From Sphingomonas sp. Leaf67 (GTDB taxonomy: Bacteria; Pseudomonadota; Alphaproteobacteria; Sphingomonadales; Sphingomonadaceae): DNA of 64,000 nt. Where the stretch lies: assembly GCF_001421965.1 (NCBI RefSeq), contig NZ_LMLP01000019.1:186001-250000 (forward strand). The letters run 5' to 3'. The notes under the pieces are model-generated. The model saw nothing but the letters and a program-made list of their open reading frames with translations, made no database searches and had not been told where the DNA came from. This document shows, piece by piece, positions 16,352-23,962 of this stretch (positions within the stretch are counted from its first letter, which is position 1; every line of letters starts with the position of its first letter). Position numbers and translations under genes: made by a program.

Positions 16352-16480
16352 CCTCCCCGCTCGCGGGGAGGGAACCATGCGCAGCATGGTGGAGGGGGAT
16401 CGCCATGGGCGGAGCGTGTGCGGCGACGCCCCTCCACCATCGCTTCGCGGCGGTCCCCCTCCCCGCGTAGCGGGGAGGAT
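16352..16480. repeat. Palindromic repeat cluster between accD and folC
   Basis: About 130 bases made of nested palindromes. Hairpin CCTCCCCGC/GCGGGGAGG lies at 16352-16371, CCATGC/GCATGG follows, then ATGGTGGAGGGG near 16385 pairs with CCCCTCCACCAT near 16430, and a second CTCCCCGC/GCGGGGAG hairpin ends at 16480. The same CTCCCCGC core recurs at 53971. It has the look of a REP-type composite element. Its last GGGGAGG sits in ribosome-binding position for folC. Confidence 0.8.
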
Positions 16481-16485
16481 TTGGG

Positions 16486-17790
16486 TTGCCCGATTTCGCT
16501 GTTTCGACCGATCCTGCGGTACAGGCGCAGCTCGACCGGCTGACGTTGCTGTCGCCGGGGACGGATATCCTCGGCCTCGACCGCATCACCCGGCTGTTGG
16601 CGCGGCTGGGCGATCCGCATCGGCATTTACCGCCGGTATTCCATGTCGCTGGCACCAACGGGAAGGGATCGACCTGCGCCTATCTGCGCGCGGCGATCGA
16701 GGCGGCGGGGTTGCGGACGCATGTCTATGCCAGCCCGCATCTGGTGCGGTTCAACGAACGCATCCGGCTGGCCGGCACGCTGATCGACGATGCGGCGCTG
16801 GCGGTGCTGCTGGGCGAGGTGCTCGATGCCGCCGACGGAATCGGGGCGAGTTTTTTCGAGATCACCACTGCGGCCGCGTTCCTTGCCTTTGCCCGGACGC
16901 CGGCCGATGCGTGCGTGATCGAAGTGGGTCTGGGCGGGCGGCTGGACGCGACCAACGTCCTGCCTGCGCCGGTTGTTTGCGGCATTGCGGCGCTGGGCAT
17001 CGATCACGAGGCGTTTCTGGGATCGTCGCTGGTCGGTATTGCCGGCGAGAAGGCCGGCATCGCCAAGCCGGGCGTGCCGGTCGTCACCCTCGCCTATCCG
17101 TCCGAGATCGCAGCGCGGATCAAGGCGACGGTCGATGCCGTGGGCGCGACGCTGATCGCGCGGGGGCCGGCATGGGAATCGGTCGACGGGCGGTACCGCG
17201 ACGCGATGGGCACGCTCGACCTGCCCGAACCGGCGCTGGCCGGGGCACATCAACGCGACAATCTGGCGCTGGCGGCGGCGATGGTGCGGCATCAATCGGC
17301 AGTGGCGATTTCCGATGCGGCGATCCGCACCGCCGCCAGTACCGCGCGCTGGCCGGCACGGATGCAGCGGCTGCGCCCGCGCGGGCCGCTGACCGGACGG
17401 GTCGATCCGCGCCATGGCGTGTGGCTCGACGGGGCGCACAACGAATCCGCCGCGATCGAGGTCGCACGCGGCTGGCCCCGGATCAGCCGTGGCGAGCGAT
17501 CGGCGCTGGTGCTGGGGATGCTCGCCAACAAGGATGCGGGGGCGGTGCTGCGGCACCTGGGCGAGGTGGTCGATCAGGTCGTCGCGGTGCCGGTATCGGG
17601 TCACGCCCATCATGCGCCGGCCGATCTGGTACGGCAGGCGCGGGCGATGGGATTGCGGGCCGATGTCGCGACCGATCCGGCGGCGGCGCTCGACGTGCTG
17701 GCGCGGTCGGAACCGGAGGCGGTGTTGATCGCCGGGTCGCTGTATCTCGCCGGAACCGTGCTGTCGGCGAATGACGAGGTGCCGGTTTAA
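16486..17790 (+). CDS. folC: Bifunctional folylpolyglutamate/dihydrofolate synthase
   Basis: A 434-aa ATP-dependent ligase of folate metabolism. The P-loop is HVAGTNGKGST, the Omega-loop region YASPHLVRFNERI binds folate and ATP, and WLDGAHNE carries the conserved His-Asn of the Mur-ligase C-terminal domain. The best start is TTG at 16486, seven bases after GGGGAGG, which belongs to the upstream palindromic repeat. A TTG at 16481 is also possible. Confidence 0.93.
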   Translation: MPDFAVSTDPAVQAQLDRLTLLSPGTDILGLDRITRLLARLGDPHRHLPPVFHVAGTNGKGSTCAYLRAAIEAAGLRTHVYASPHLVRFNERIRLAGTLIDDAALAVLLGEVLDAADGIGASFFEITTAAAFLAFARTPADACVIEVGLGGRLDATNVLPAPVVCGIAALGIDHEAFLGSSLVGIAGEKAGIAKPGVPVVTLAYPSEIAARIKATVDAVGATLIARGPAWESVDGRYRDAMGTLDLPEPALAGAHQRDNLALAAAMVRHQSAVAISDAAIRTAASTARWPARMQRLRPRGPLTGRVDPRHGVWLDGAHNESAAIEVARGWPRISRGERSALVLGMLANKDAGAVLRHLGEVVDQVVAVPVSGHAHHAPADLVRQARAMGLRADVATDPAAALDVLARSEPEAVLIAGSLYLAGTVLSANDEVPV

Positions 17791-17795
17791 GTTGG

Positions 17796-18011
17796 TTCAC
17801 GCGAAGGCGCGAAGACACGAAGAAGGTTTTCAGTGCGCAAAGGCGCAAAGGACGCTGAGAGCGTGTCGACTTGGCCGGCGTCGTCGCTCCGGCGAAGCCT
17901 CTTCGCGCATCGCAGTGAGACAGAGCCGCTATCGCGGCAAACAGTATCTCTCAGCGTCCTCTGCGCGAAAATCTTATCTTTCTTCTTCGCGTCTCCGCGC
18001 CTTCGCGTGAA
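17796..18011. repeat. 216-bp palindromic intergenic element
   Basis: The ends are near-perfect inverted repeats. TTCACGCGAAGGCGCG at 17796 mirrors CGCGCCTTCGCGTGAA ending at 18011, and the pairing continues through GAAGA/TCTTC and GGACGCTGAGAG/CTCTCAGCGTCC (about 60 bases per arm with a few mismatches). The middle 17862-17947 is unpaired. It fills nearly the whole gap between convergent folC and the AmpG-like gene, so it may act as a bidirectional terminator or be a MITE-like element. Confidence 0.8.
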
Positions 18012-19646
18012 TCAACCCCTCCGAAGTTCGCGCCGCCACCGCACCCATTCGAGCAGCACGAACACCACCGCCACCAACCCCAGCGCGGCGGTGAAGCGGA
18101 ATACCGGGGCATAGCCCATCTGTTCGACCGCTTCGCCAAGGCCGGCGCGGCCGAGCGAGCCGACCAGCAGCGTCAGCGACGACAGCAGCGCATATTGGAC
18201 CGCGCTGTGTTCCTTGCTGGCGATCGAGGAGAGATAGGCGACGAATGCCGCGCCGGCCAGGCCGCCGGCGATATTCTCACCCGAGATCGCGACCATCAAT
18301 CGCATCATCCGCGCGTCGACGCCGAGGTTCAGCAGCCCGGTTGCACCCGACACCGCATCGATCACCGGTGCGCCCGATGCGAGATCGGCATAGAGCAGGT
18401 TGCTGGCCGCCGCGACGATCGCGCCGATCAACAGCGTCGGCATCCGCCCGAGCACCGCGAACAGGATTCCGCCCAGCGACACGCCGAGGATCGTCATGCC
18501 GACGCCGAAGATCTTGGAGGCGAAGGCGACCTCGGCATTCGTGTAGTGGAGTTCCTCCAGATAGAAGGGATAGGCGAACGGCCCCCAGATCGAATCGCAC
18601 AGCCGGTAGCTGAGGATCAGCCCCAGCACGATGACCGCGCCGAACCCCAGCCGCCCGACCAGTTCGGACAGCGGCAGGATCAGCGCCCGATAGCCATGTT
18701 CGATGAAGCCGGGCGTCGGCCCCTCTGCCCCGTCCCGGTTCCAGCCGAGCCATTCGGCCAGTTGCGTCTGCCGGTTCAGCCAAGCCGCAACCAGGGCGGG
18801 CACGACGACGGTGATGACAATGATCCACGGACCGGTCAGGCGGGTGAAATCGCCGACGCTGGGCGGGGTTTCGCCGGGCGCGACGTTCAGCACACGCACC
18901 ATGAACGCGCCGATGGTGAGGATCGCCCAGCCCCAGCACAAGCCGACGATGATGAGACCGGTACGCTTGTCGCGGCGGCTGGGGCCGATCGCGCCCTCGA
19001 CCGCCCGCTCCACGACCGGGCGCGGCGTGTCGGGGGCGAACAGCGTCACGACCAACAGCGCGGCCATGAACAGTCCCATCACTGCATAGACCATCGGCCA
19101 TGTGATCGCATCGGCCAGCACCAGCGCCAGCGCCCCGCCGATCAGCGTCGCAAGGCGGTAGCCGAGCTGGTAGATCGACGACAGGATGCCCAGCGTCGCG
19201 CGTTCGTCGGCGACGTCGATCCGCCACGCATCGATGACCGTATCCTGCGTCGCCGCCGCGAACGCGCCGATGACGGCGACCAGCGCGAACCAGCCGATCG
19301 CCACCGCAGGATCGCTGAGCGACAGGGTGAGGAACGCCGCGACCAGCACCGCCTGACACAGCAGCAACCACGATTTCCGCCGCCCGAAGCGTTCGAGCAG
19401 CGGCAGGCGAAGCCGGTCGACGACCGGCGACCACAGGAATTTGAACGCCGCGATCAACCCGATCCACGACAACAGGCCGATCGTGGCGAGATTGATCTTC
19501 GCTTCCGCCAACCATGCGTTGAGCGTGCCGAGCAGCAGCGTGAACGGCAGCCCGGCGGCAAGGCCGAACGCGAACATCGCCGCCGTCTTGCGATTGCCCA
19601 GCCCCATGCGGATCAGCGCCAGCCCCTTGGGCGCGGCTTCGGTCAT
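18012..19646 (-). CDS. AmpG-like muropeptide permease (MFS)
   Basis: A 544-aa polytopic inner-membrane transporter with about 14 predicted helices. AmpG-type features are the start GLPFTLLLGTLNAWLAEAKI, the first cytoplasmic loop WSPVVDRLRLP, the following FGRRKSWLL and the ATQDTVIDAWR motif in helix 4. AmpG imports anhydromuropeptides for peptidoglycan recycling and beta-lactamase signalling. No ampC or ampR gene is adjacent. An insertion of about 100 residues in the middle is normal for the alphaproteobacterial forms. Confidence 0.85.
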   Translation of the reverse strand: MTEAAPKGLALIRMGLGNRKTAAMFAFGLAAGLPFTLLLGTLNAWLAEAKINLATIGLLSWIGLIAAFKFLWSPVVDRLRLPLLERFGRRKSWLLLCQAVLVAAFLTLSLSDPAVAIGWFALVAVIGAFAAATQDTVIDAWRIDVADERATLGILSSIYQLGYRLATLIGGALALVLADAITWPMVYAVMGLFMAALLVVTLFAPDTPRPVVERAVEGAIGPSRRDKRTGLIIVGLCWGWAILTIGAFMVRVLNVAPGETPPSVGDFTRLTGPWIIVITVVVPALVAAWLNRQTQLAEWLGWNRDGAEGPTPGFIEHGYRALILPLSELVGRLGFGAVIVLGLILSYRLCDSIWGPFAYPFYLEELHYTNAEVAFASKIFGVGMTILGVSLGGILFAVLGRMPTLLIGAIVAAASNLLYADLASGAPVIDAVSGATGLLNLGVDARMMRLMVAISGENIAGGLAGAAFVAYLSSIASKEHSAVQYALLSSLTLLVGSLGRAGLGEAVEQMGYAPVFRFTAALGLVAVVFVLLEWVRWRRELRRG

Positions 19647-19735
19647 TCATGTCCTCCCGGAAGGGGCGCGACCGTAGAAGGGGTTGGCGGTGGCGGCAAG
19701 GCGGGGGTGTGGCGACGTCGTTTTACCCCCTACTC

Positions 19736-19862
19736 CTCCGTTTGGTTCGAGTAGCGATCGAAGGAAGTCGAGAGCGCGTATCGAGAACGGCGTTCCGCTG
19801 GACAGGCGTTCTCGACGGACGCTTCTCGACTACGCTCGAAGCTGCTCGAACCAAACGGGGAG
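19736..19862. repeat. Palindromic element, CGTTTGGTTCGAG family
   Basis: 127 bases with inverted ends (CTCCGTTTGGTTCGAG at the left and CTCGAACCAAACGGGGAG at the right) and internal TATCGAGAACG/CGTTCTCGA pairing. It shares its TTCTCGACGGACGCTTCTCGAC block with the elements at 52738 and its end structure with 61176. It lies in the 243-base gap between the divergent-side start of ampG and the stop of the receiver gene. Confidence 0.75.
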
Positions 19863-19889
19863 CGAACCGGTAGGAACCGATAGGAAGTT

Positions 19890-20324
19890 CTACGCCGCGG
19901 TTCGGAACAGGTTGAACCCGCTCGGCAACCGCCGGGGCAGTTTCGCCCCGCCGATGACCGCGTCGATCGCTTCGATCGCGCTCAGCAGATCCTTTTGCGG
20001 ATAGGGTTTGGCGAGACAGCCGGCCGCGAACACCTGCGCCTCCAGCGGGCAGGCACCGGTCACCAGCAGTACCGGCATGCCGCGTTCGTGCGCGGCACGC
20101 GCGACGTCGAGCCCGCTGCCGTCCGACAGGTTGATGTCGACCAGCACCAGATCGATGTCGCCGACCGACTCCAGCGTCGCCAGCGCGCCGGCGACGGTAT
20201 CGACCGTCGCCGCGATCTCGAAACCCGACGCCCCGAGGAAGTGTTCGGTATCGAACGCGACCAAGGGTTCGTCCTCCACGACGAGGATCCGGTTGATGTG
20301 CCGCTTCTTGCGCCCGAACAACAT
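19890..20324 (-). CDS. Single-domain response regulator
   Basis: A 144-aa receiver-only protein. The acidic pair is in VVEDEP, the phosphoacceptor is Asp63 in LVLVDINLSDGSG, Thr in LLVTGA and Lys in CLAKPYPQKD. The N-terminal MLFGRKKRHINR is basic and precedes the first strand. There is no output domain, so it probably acts by protein interaction or phosphotransfer. It starts only 23 bases from the divergent rluB-like gene; the kinase partner is not adjacent. Confidence 0.85.
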   Translation of the reverse strand: MLFGRKKRHINRILVVEDEPLVAFDTEHFLGASGFEIAATVDTVAGALATLESVGDIDLVLVDINLSDGSGLDVARAAHERGMPVLLVTGACPLEAQVFAAGCLAKPYPQKDLLSAIEAIDAVIGGAKLPRRLPSGFNLFRTAA

Positions 20325-20347
20325 TGCCCCACTCGCTTTCCACCGGG

Positions 20348-22168
20348 ATGCTTACAGCTTATACGAACCCACAAACTCGCGAAGGCGACGAAGGAACCGC
20401 TTCGGCTGAAACTTTCGTCGCGTCGCCGCAAACGGAAACCCTGACCATCGTTACCCCACCCGAATCCACGAACGAATCCCCCCGTGAAGGCCAGCGAATC
20501 GCCAAGTTGCTGGCGCGTGCCGGCGTGGCGTCGCGCCGCGACATCGAGCGCATGATTTCCGCCGGGCGCGTCGCGCTGGACGGCGTCGTGCTCGAAACGC
20601 CGGCGACCATCCTGCCCAATCTGAAAGGCGTGACCGTCGACGGCGCACCCGTCGCCGCGCCCGAACCGACCCGGTTGTTCCGGTTCCACAAGCCGGCCGG
20701 CACGTTGACTGCCGAACGCGATGGCGCGGGGCGGCCGACGATCTACGATCGCCTGCCCAAGGACCTGCCGCGGGTGATCCCGGTCGGTCGGCTCGACCTG
20801 AATACCGAAGGGTTGTTGCTGATGACCACCGACGGCGAGTTCAAGCGCCGTCTGGAACTGCCCGCGACCGGGGTCGAGCGAACGTATCGCGCGCGCGCCT
20901 ATGGCGAAATCAGCCAGCAGCAGCTCGAAGACCTGATGATGGGGATCGAGATCGAGGGGGTGCGCTATGGCCCGATCAACGCCAATCTCGAACGCCGCAC
21001 CGGCACGAACACCTGGATCGAGATGACGCTGACCGAGGGCAAGAACCGCGAGGTTCGCCGCGTCCTCGAACATCTCGGGCTGAAGGTGTCGCGCCTGATC
21101 CGCACCCGTTATGGCCCCTTCTATCTCGAAGACCTGCCCGAGGGCGAGGTCGACGAGATCAAGCAGCATGAGCTGGTCGCGTTCCGCAAGACGCTGACCA
21201 ACAAGCCGACCAGCAAGCCTGTGCCGGACGGTGCCGATCCGGCGGCGCTGAAGGCGTGGCGGCGCGCGACGCCGCTGCCGCGTCCCGAACCGGTCGCGAC
21301 ATCGCGTTTCGACGAACGCCGCCCGCGCACCGAGCGCGACGGACAGCGTTCGGGCTTCAGCGGTCGCCGTCCCGATCGCGATGGTCCGAACCGGCCGCAG
21401 GGTGACGGCGAGCGGCGCAGCTTCGGCGCGCGGCCGCAGGGTGATGGCGAGCGGCGCAGCTTCGGCGCTCGGCCGCAGGGTGATGGCGAGCGGCGCAGCT
21501 TCGGCGCTCGGCCGCAGGGTGATGGCGAGCGGCGCAGCTTCGGTCCGCGGCCGCAGGGTGATGGCGAGCGACGCAGCTTTGGCGCGCGGCCGCAGGGCGA
21601 TGGCGAACGGCGCAGCTTCGGCGCGCGACCGCAGGGTGATGGCGAGCGGCGCAGCTTCGGCGCTTGGCCGCAGGGTGATGGTGAGCGACGTAGCTTCGGT
21701 GCACGGCCGGAACGCCCCGGGTTCGGCGATCGACCGCGCGCTGCCGACACGCGGGCGATCGGTCCGCGCACCCATGCGACCGAACGGCCGGTCGACCGCC
21801 GCGATAACTTCGATCCGCTGGCGCAGGCCGGACAGACGCCCGCCGAGCGACGGCAGCCGGGGCTGGGCGACCGACGCGCTTATGGGGAGCGCACCGACAA
21901 TGCCCGCACCCGCCGCGCCGCAGCCCATGCCGACCGCCCGGGCTATGACGGCGTCGCGCGCCGGCCACAGGTGGAGCGCACGACCGAAGGCCCGCGCGGT
22001 CCGGTCGAAAAGCGGATGACGCGCGAACAGGCGTCCGATGTCGACCGGGCGAGCTTCGTCGAACGACCGAAGCGCAAGCCGACCGGCTGGGCCAAGGCCA
22101 CGCCGTCGACCAAGCCGGCCAAGGGCAAGCCGAAGGGCGGTGGCCGTCCCGGCGGGGGCAAGCGCTGA
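20348..22168 (+). CDS. RluB-family 23S rRNA pseudouridine synthase with repetitive C-terminal tail
   Basis: A 606-aa protein. The S4 RNA-binding domain (about 45-95, RIAKLLARAGVASRRDIERM) is followed by the pseudouridine synthase core with catalytic Asp in GRLDLNTEG, the RLELPATGVERTY segment and GKNREVRRVLEHLG (to about 280). RluB normally ends here. Some 320 further residues are Arg/Gly/Asp-rich and disordered, including eight 13-residue repeats with consensus RPQGDGERRSFGA. The N-terminal 45 residues have weaker codon bias. ATG 20348 is the best start, but a later non-ATG start cannot be excluded. The gene ends in TGATG, overlapping rsmD. Confidence 0.88.
   Translation: MLTAYTNPQTREGDEGTASAETFVASPQTETLTIVTPPESTNESPREGQRIAKLLARAGVASRRDIERMISAGRVALDGVVLETPATILPNLKGVTVDGAPVAAPEPTRLFRFHKPAGTLTAERDGAGRPTIYDRLPKDLPRVIPVGRLDLNTEGLLLMTTDGEFKRRLELPATGVERTYRARAYGEISQQQLEDLMMGIEIEGVRYGPINANLERRTGTNTWIEMTLTEGKNREVRRVLEHLGLKVSRLIRTRYGPFYLEDLPEGEVDEIKQHELVAFRKTLTNKPTSKPVPDGADPAALKAWRRATPLPRPEPVATSRFDERRPRTERDGQRSGFSGRRPDRDGPNRPQGDGERRSFGARPQGDGERRSFGARPQGDGERRSFGARPQGDGERRSFGPRPQGDGERRSFGARPQGDGERRSFGARPQGDGERRSFGAWPQGDGERRSFGARPERPGFGDRPRAADTRAIGPRTHATERPVDRRDNFDPLAQAGQTPAERRQPGLGDRRAYGERTDNARTRRAAAHADRPGYDGVARRPQVERTTEGPRGPVEKRMTREQASDVDRASFVERPKRKPTGWAKATPSTKPAKGKPKGGGRPGGGKR
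21392..21703 (+). repeat. Eight-copy 39-bp tandem repeat inside the rluB-like gene
   Basis: Exactly eight in-frame units of 39 bases fill 21392-21703, encoding RPQGDGERRSFGA with substitutions only at the edges (A/P at the end, W for R in the last unit). Several units differ by just one to three bases, which points to recent expansion. The copy number is likely to vary between strains. Confidence 0.95.
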
Positions 22169-22719
22169 TGCGGGTCATTTCGGGCCTGTGGCGCGGTCGG
22201 CCGATCGTCGCGCCGAAGGGGGACGCGACCCGTCCCACCGCCGATCGCACGCGCGAGGCGTTGTTTTCGATGCTGGCCAGCCGCGTCGGCAGTTTCGACG
22301 AACTGGCGGTCGCCGACCTGTTCGCCGGATCGGGCGCGCTGGGTATCGAGGCGTTGTCGCGCGGTGCCGCGACCTGCCTGTTCGTCGAACAGGACCGCGC
22401 CGCGCTGGATGCGCTGCGTGCCAATCTGACCAAGCTGGACGCGGCGGGCGGGGACGTGCGCGCGACGTCGGTACTGGCGCTAGGACCGGCGCCGCGTCCG
22501 CTCGACATCGTCATGATGGACCCGCCCTATGGCAGCGGGGCCGGCGCGGTGGCGGCGGACAAGCTGGCGCGGCTCGGCTGGATCGGGCCGGCGACATGGG
22601 TCAGCATCGAGACCGCGAAGGCCGAAGTGCTGGACTTGCCGCGCTTCACCGTCGATGCCGAGCGCGTCTATGGCAAGGCGCGGATCACGCTGTTGCGGCT
22701 GGCCGACGAAATCGATTGA
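22168..22719 (+). CDS. rsmD: 16S rRNA (guanine966-N2)-methyltransferase
   Basis: A 183-aa SAM-dependent methyltransferase of the small ribosomal subunit. The N-terminal RVISGLWRGRPI and RPTADRTREALF match RsmD. The SAM loop is DLFAGSGALGIEAL and the catalytic motif is MDPPYG. Its start overlaps the stop of the rRNA pseudouridine synthase gene, grouping two rRNA-modification enzymes. Confidence 0.93.
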   Translation: MRVISGLWRGRPIVAPKGDATRPTADRTREALFSMLASRVGSFDELAVADLFAGSGALGIEALSRGAATCLFVEQDRAALDALRANLTKLDAAGGDVRATSVLALGPAPRPLDIVMMDPPYGSGAGAVAADKLARLGWIGPATWVSIETAKAEVLDLPRFTVDAERVYGKARITLLRLADEID

Positions 22720-22783
22720 TTAACCTTTTAGGGGTGAATCTTCGTTAGTTCGAAAGGATGGCGAAGCGAATGGAAACGGATCG

Positions 22784-23962
22784 ATGGACAGCGCGCTCTA
22801 CGCTCTGATCGTCAATGCCGTGGTCGCGGGGCTGTTCGCAGTCACCTTTGCGATCATTCGCCTGTCCTATCCCGGACAACGTCATGTGACGTGGTTCGTG
22901 CTAACCTTTCTGATCGGCGGACTGGCGCCGATCAGCGAACTGGGCGTGCGGCTGACGCCGTTCACCACGCCGTTCATGCTGTTGAGCTATGGTTCGTTCC
23001 TGTGCAGCGTCGCGTTGCTGCCGTTGGGGTTGGCAGCGATGGCGGGGCGGCGGCGGCCGGGGCGGTGGGCCGCGCTGCTGGTGCTGTTCGGCATCGTGGT
23101 GCGCGCCGCGATCTGGAACGGACCACGCAACGAACTCTGGTATGAATTCGCCTATCAGGCCCCCTTTGCGATCGGGTCGGGGTTGGCGACGGCGCTGGCG
23201 GTCGATGCGGCGCGGCGACGGCGCGAGGGATTGTGGCTGGCGCTCGGCATCGCCACCGGGTTGATGACGCTGCATTTCCTGATCAAACCGCTGTTCGCCG
23301 TGCTGTTCGGATCGGGGGCGTCGGCGAAGGAATATGCCGCGAGCAGCTATGCATTGTTCTCGCAATCGATCGGCGGGATGCTGATCGTCAGCGTCGGGCT
23401 GCTGATGTTGTTGCTGGTCGTACAGACGGCGATGGGCCGATCGATCGCGGAGGCGGAAACCGATCCGCTGACCGGTATCGCGAACCGTCGCGGGTTCGAC
23501 CGGCGGGCGCAGGCGATGATCGCCGATGCGCGCAGCGATGACCAGCCATTGGTGGCGATCCTGTTCGACCTCGACCATTTCAAACGGGTCAACGACAATT
23601 ACGGTCACGCGACCGGCGATGCGGTGCTGCGCGCCTTTGCCCGGCTGCTGGTCGACCGTTTGCCACGATCGGCGGCGATCGCGCGGCTGGGTGGCGAGGA
23701 ATTCGTCGCGCTGCTCGATCGGACGACGTTGCGCGGGGCGTGGCTGGGCGCACAGTCGGTGCGCGCGACGCTGTCCGAAATCGCCGGTCATCTGCCGGCG
23801 ATCACGATCAGCGCCGGGCTGGCGGAACTATCGGCCGACGACGATCTCGACCGCCTGCTCGAACGCGCCGATCGCGCGGCCTATGATGCCAAGCGGGCCG
23901 GGCGCAACCGCATCCTGCCGGTGCCCGATCCGGTCAGCGCCCTGACCGATCGCGCCGGGTGA
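22784..23962 (+). CDS. Membrane-bound diguanylate cyclase (GGDEF)
   Basis: A 392-aa enzyme predicted to make cyclic di-GMP. About six hydrophobic helices (residues 5-215) are followed by a GGDEF domain (about 225-385). The active-site signature is GGEEF, a functional variant, with DLDHFKRVNDNYGH and ADRAAYDAKRAGRN also present. The inhibitory I-site RxxD expected five residues before the signature reads RSAA, so product inhibition is probably lost. The 3' end overlaps the convergent MFS gene by 29 bases. Confidence 0.9.
   Translation: MDSALYALIVNAVVAGLFAVTFAIIRLSYPGQRHVTWFVLTFLIGGLAPISELGVRLTPFTTPFMLLSYGSFLCSVALLPLGLAAMAGRRRPGRWAALLVLFGIVVRAAIWNGPRNELWYEFAYQAPFAIGSGLATALAVDAARRRREGLWLALGIATGLMTLHFLIKPLFAVLFGSGASAKEYAASSYALFSQSIGGMLIVSVGLLMLLLVVQTAMGRSIAEAETDPLTGIANRRGFDRRAQAMIADARSDDQPLVAILFDLDHFKRVNDNYGHATGDAVLRAFARLLVDRLPRSAAIARLGGEEFVALLDRTTLRGAWLGAQSVRATLSEIAGHLPAITISAGLAELSADDDLDRLLERADRAAYDAKRAGRNRILPVPDPVSALTDRAG

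Noticed and set aside
21392..21703. Possible CRISPR-like array
   Set aside because: The 39-bp units are contiguous without spacers, stay in frame and encode part of a protein.
20060..21928. A 622-codon minus-strand frame with tandem repeats opposite the rluB-like tail
   Set aside because: The repeats are simply the complement of the 39-bp units, and the frame runs into the receiver gene in the wrong frame.
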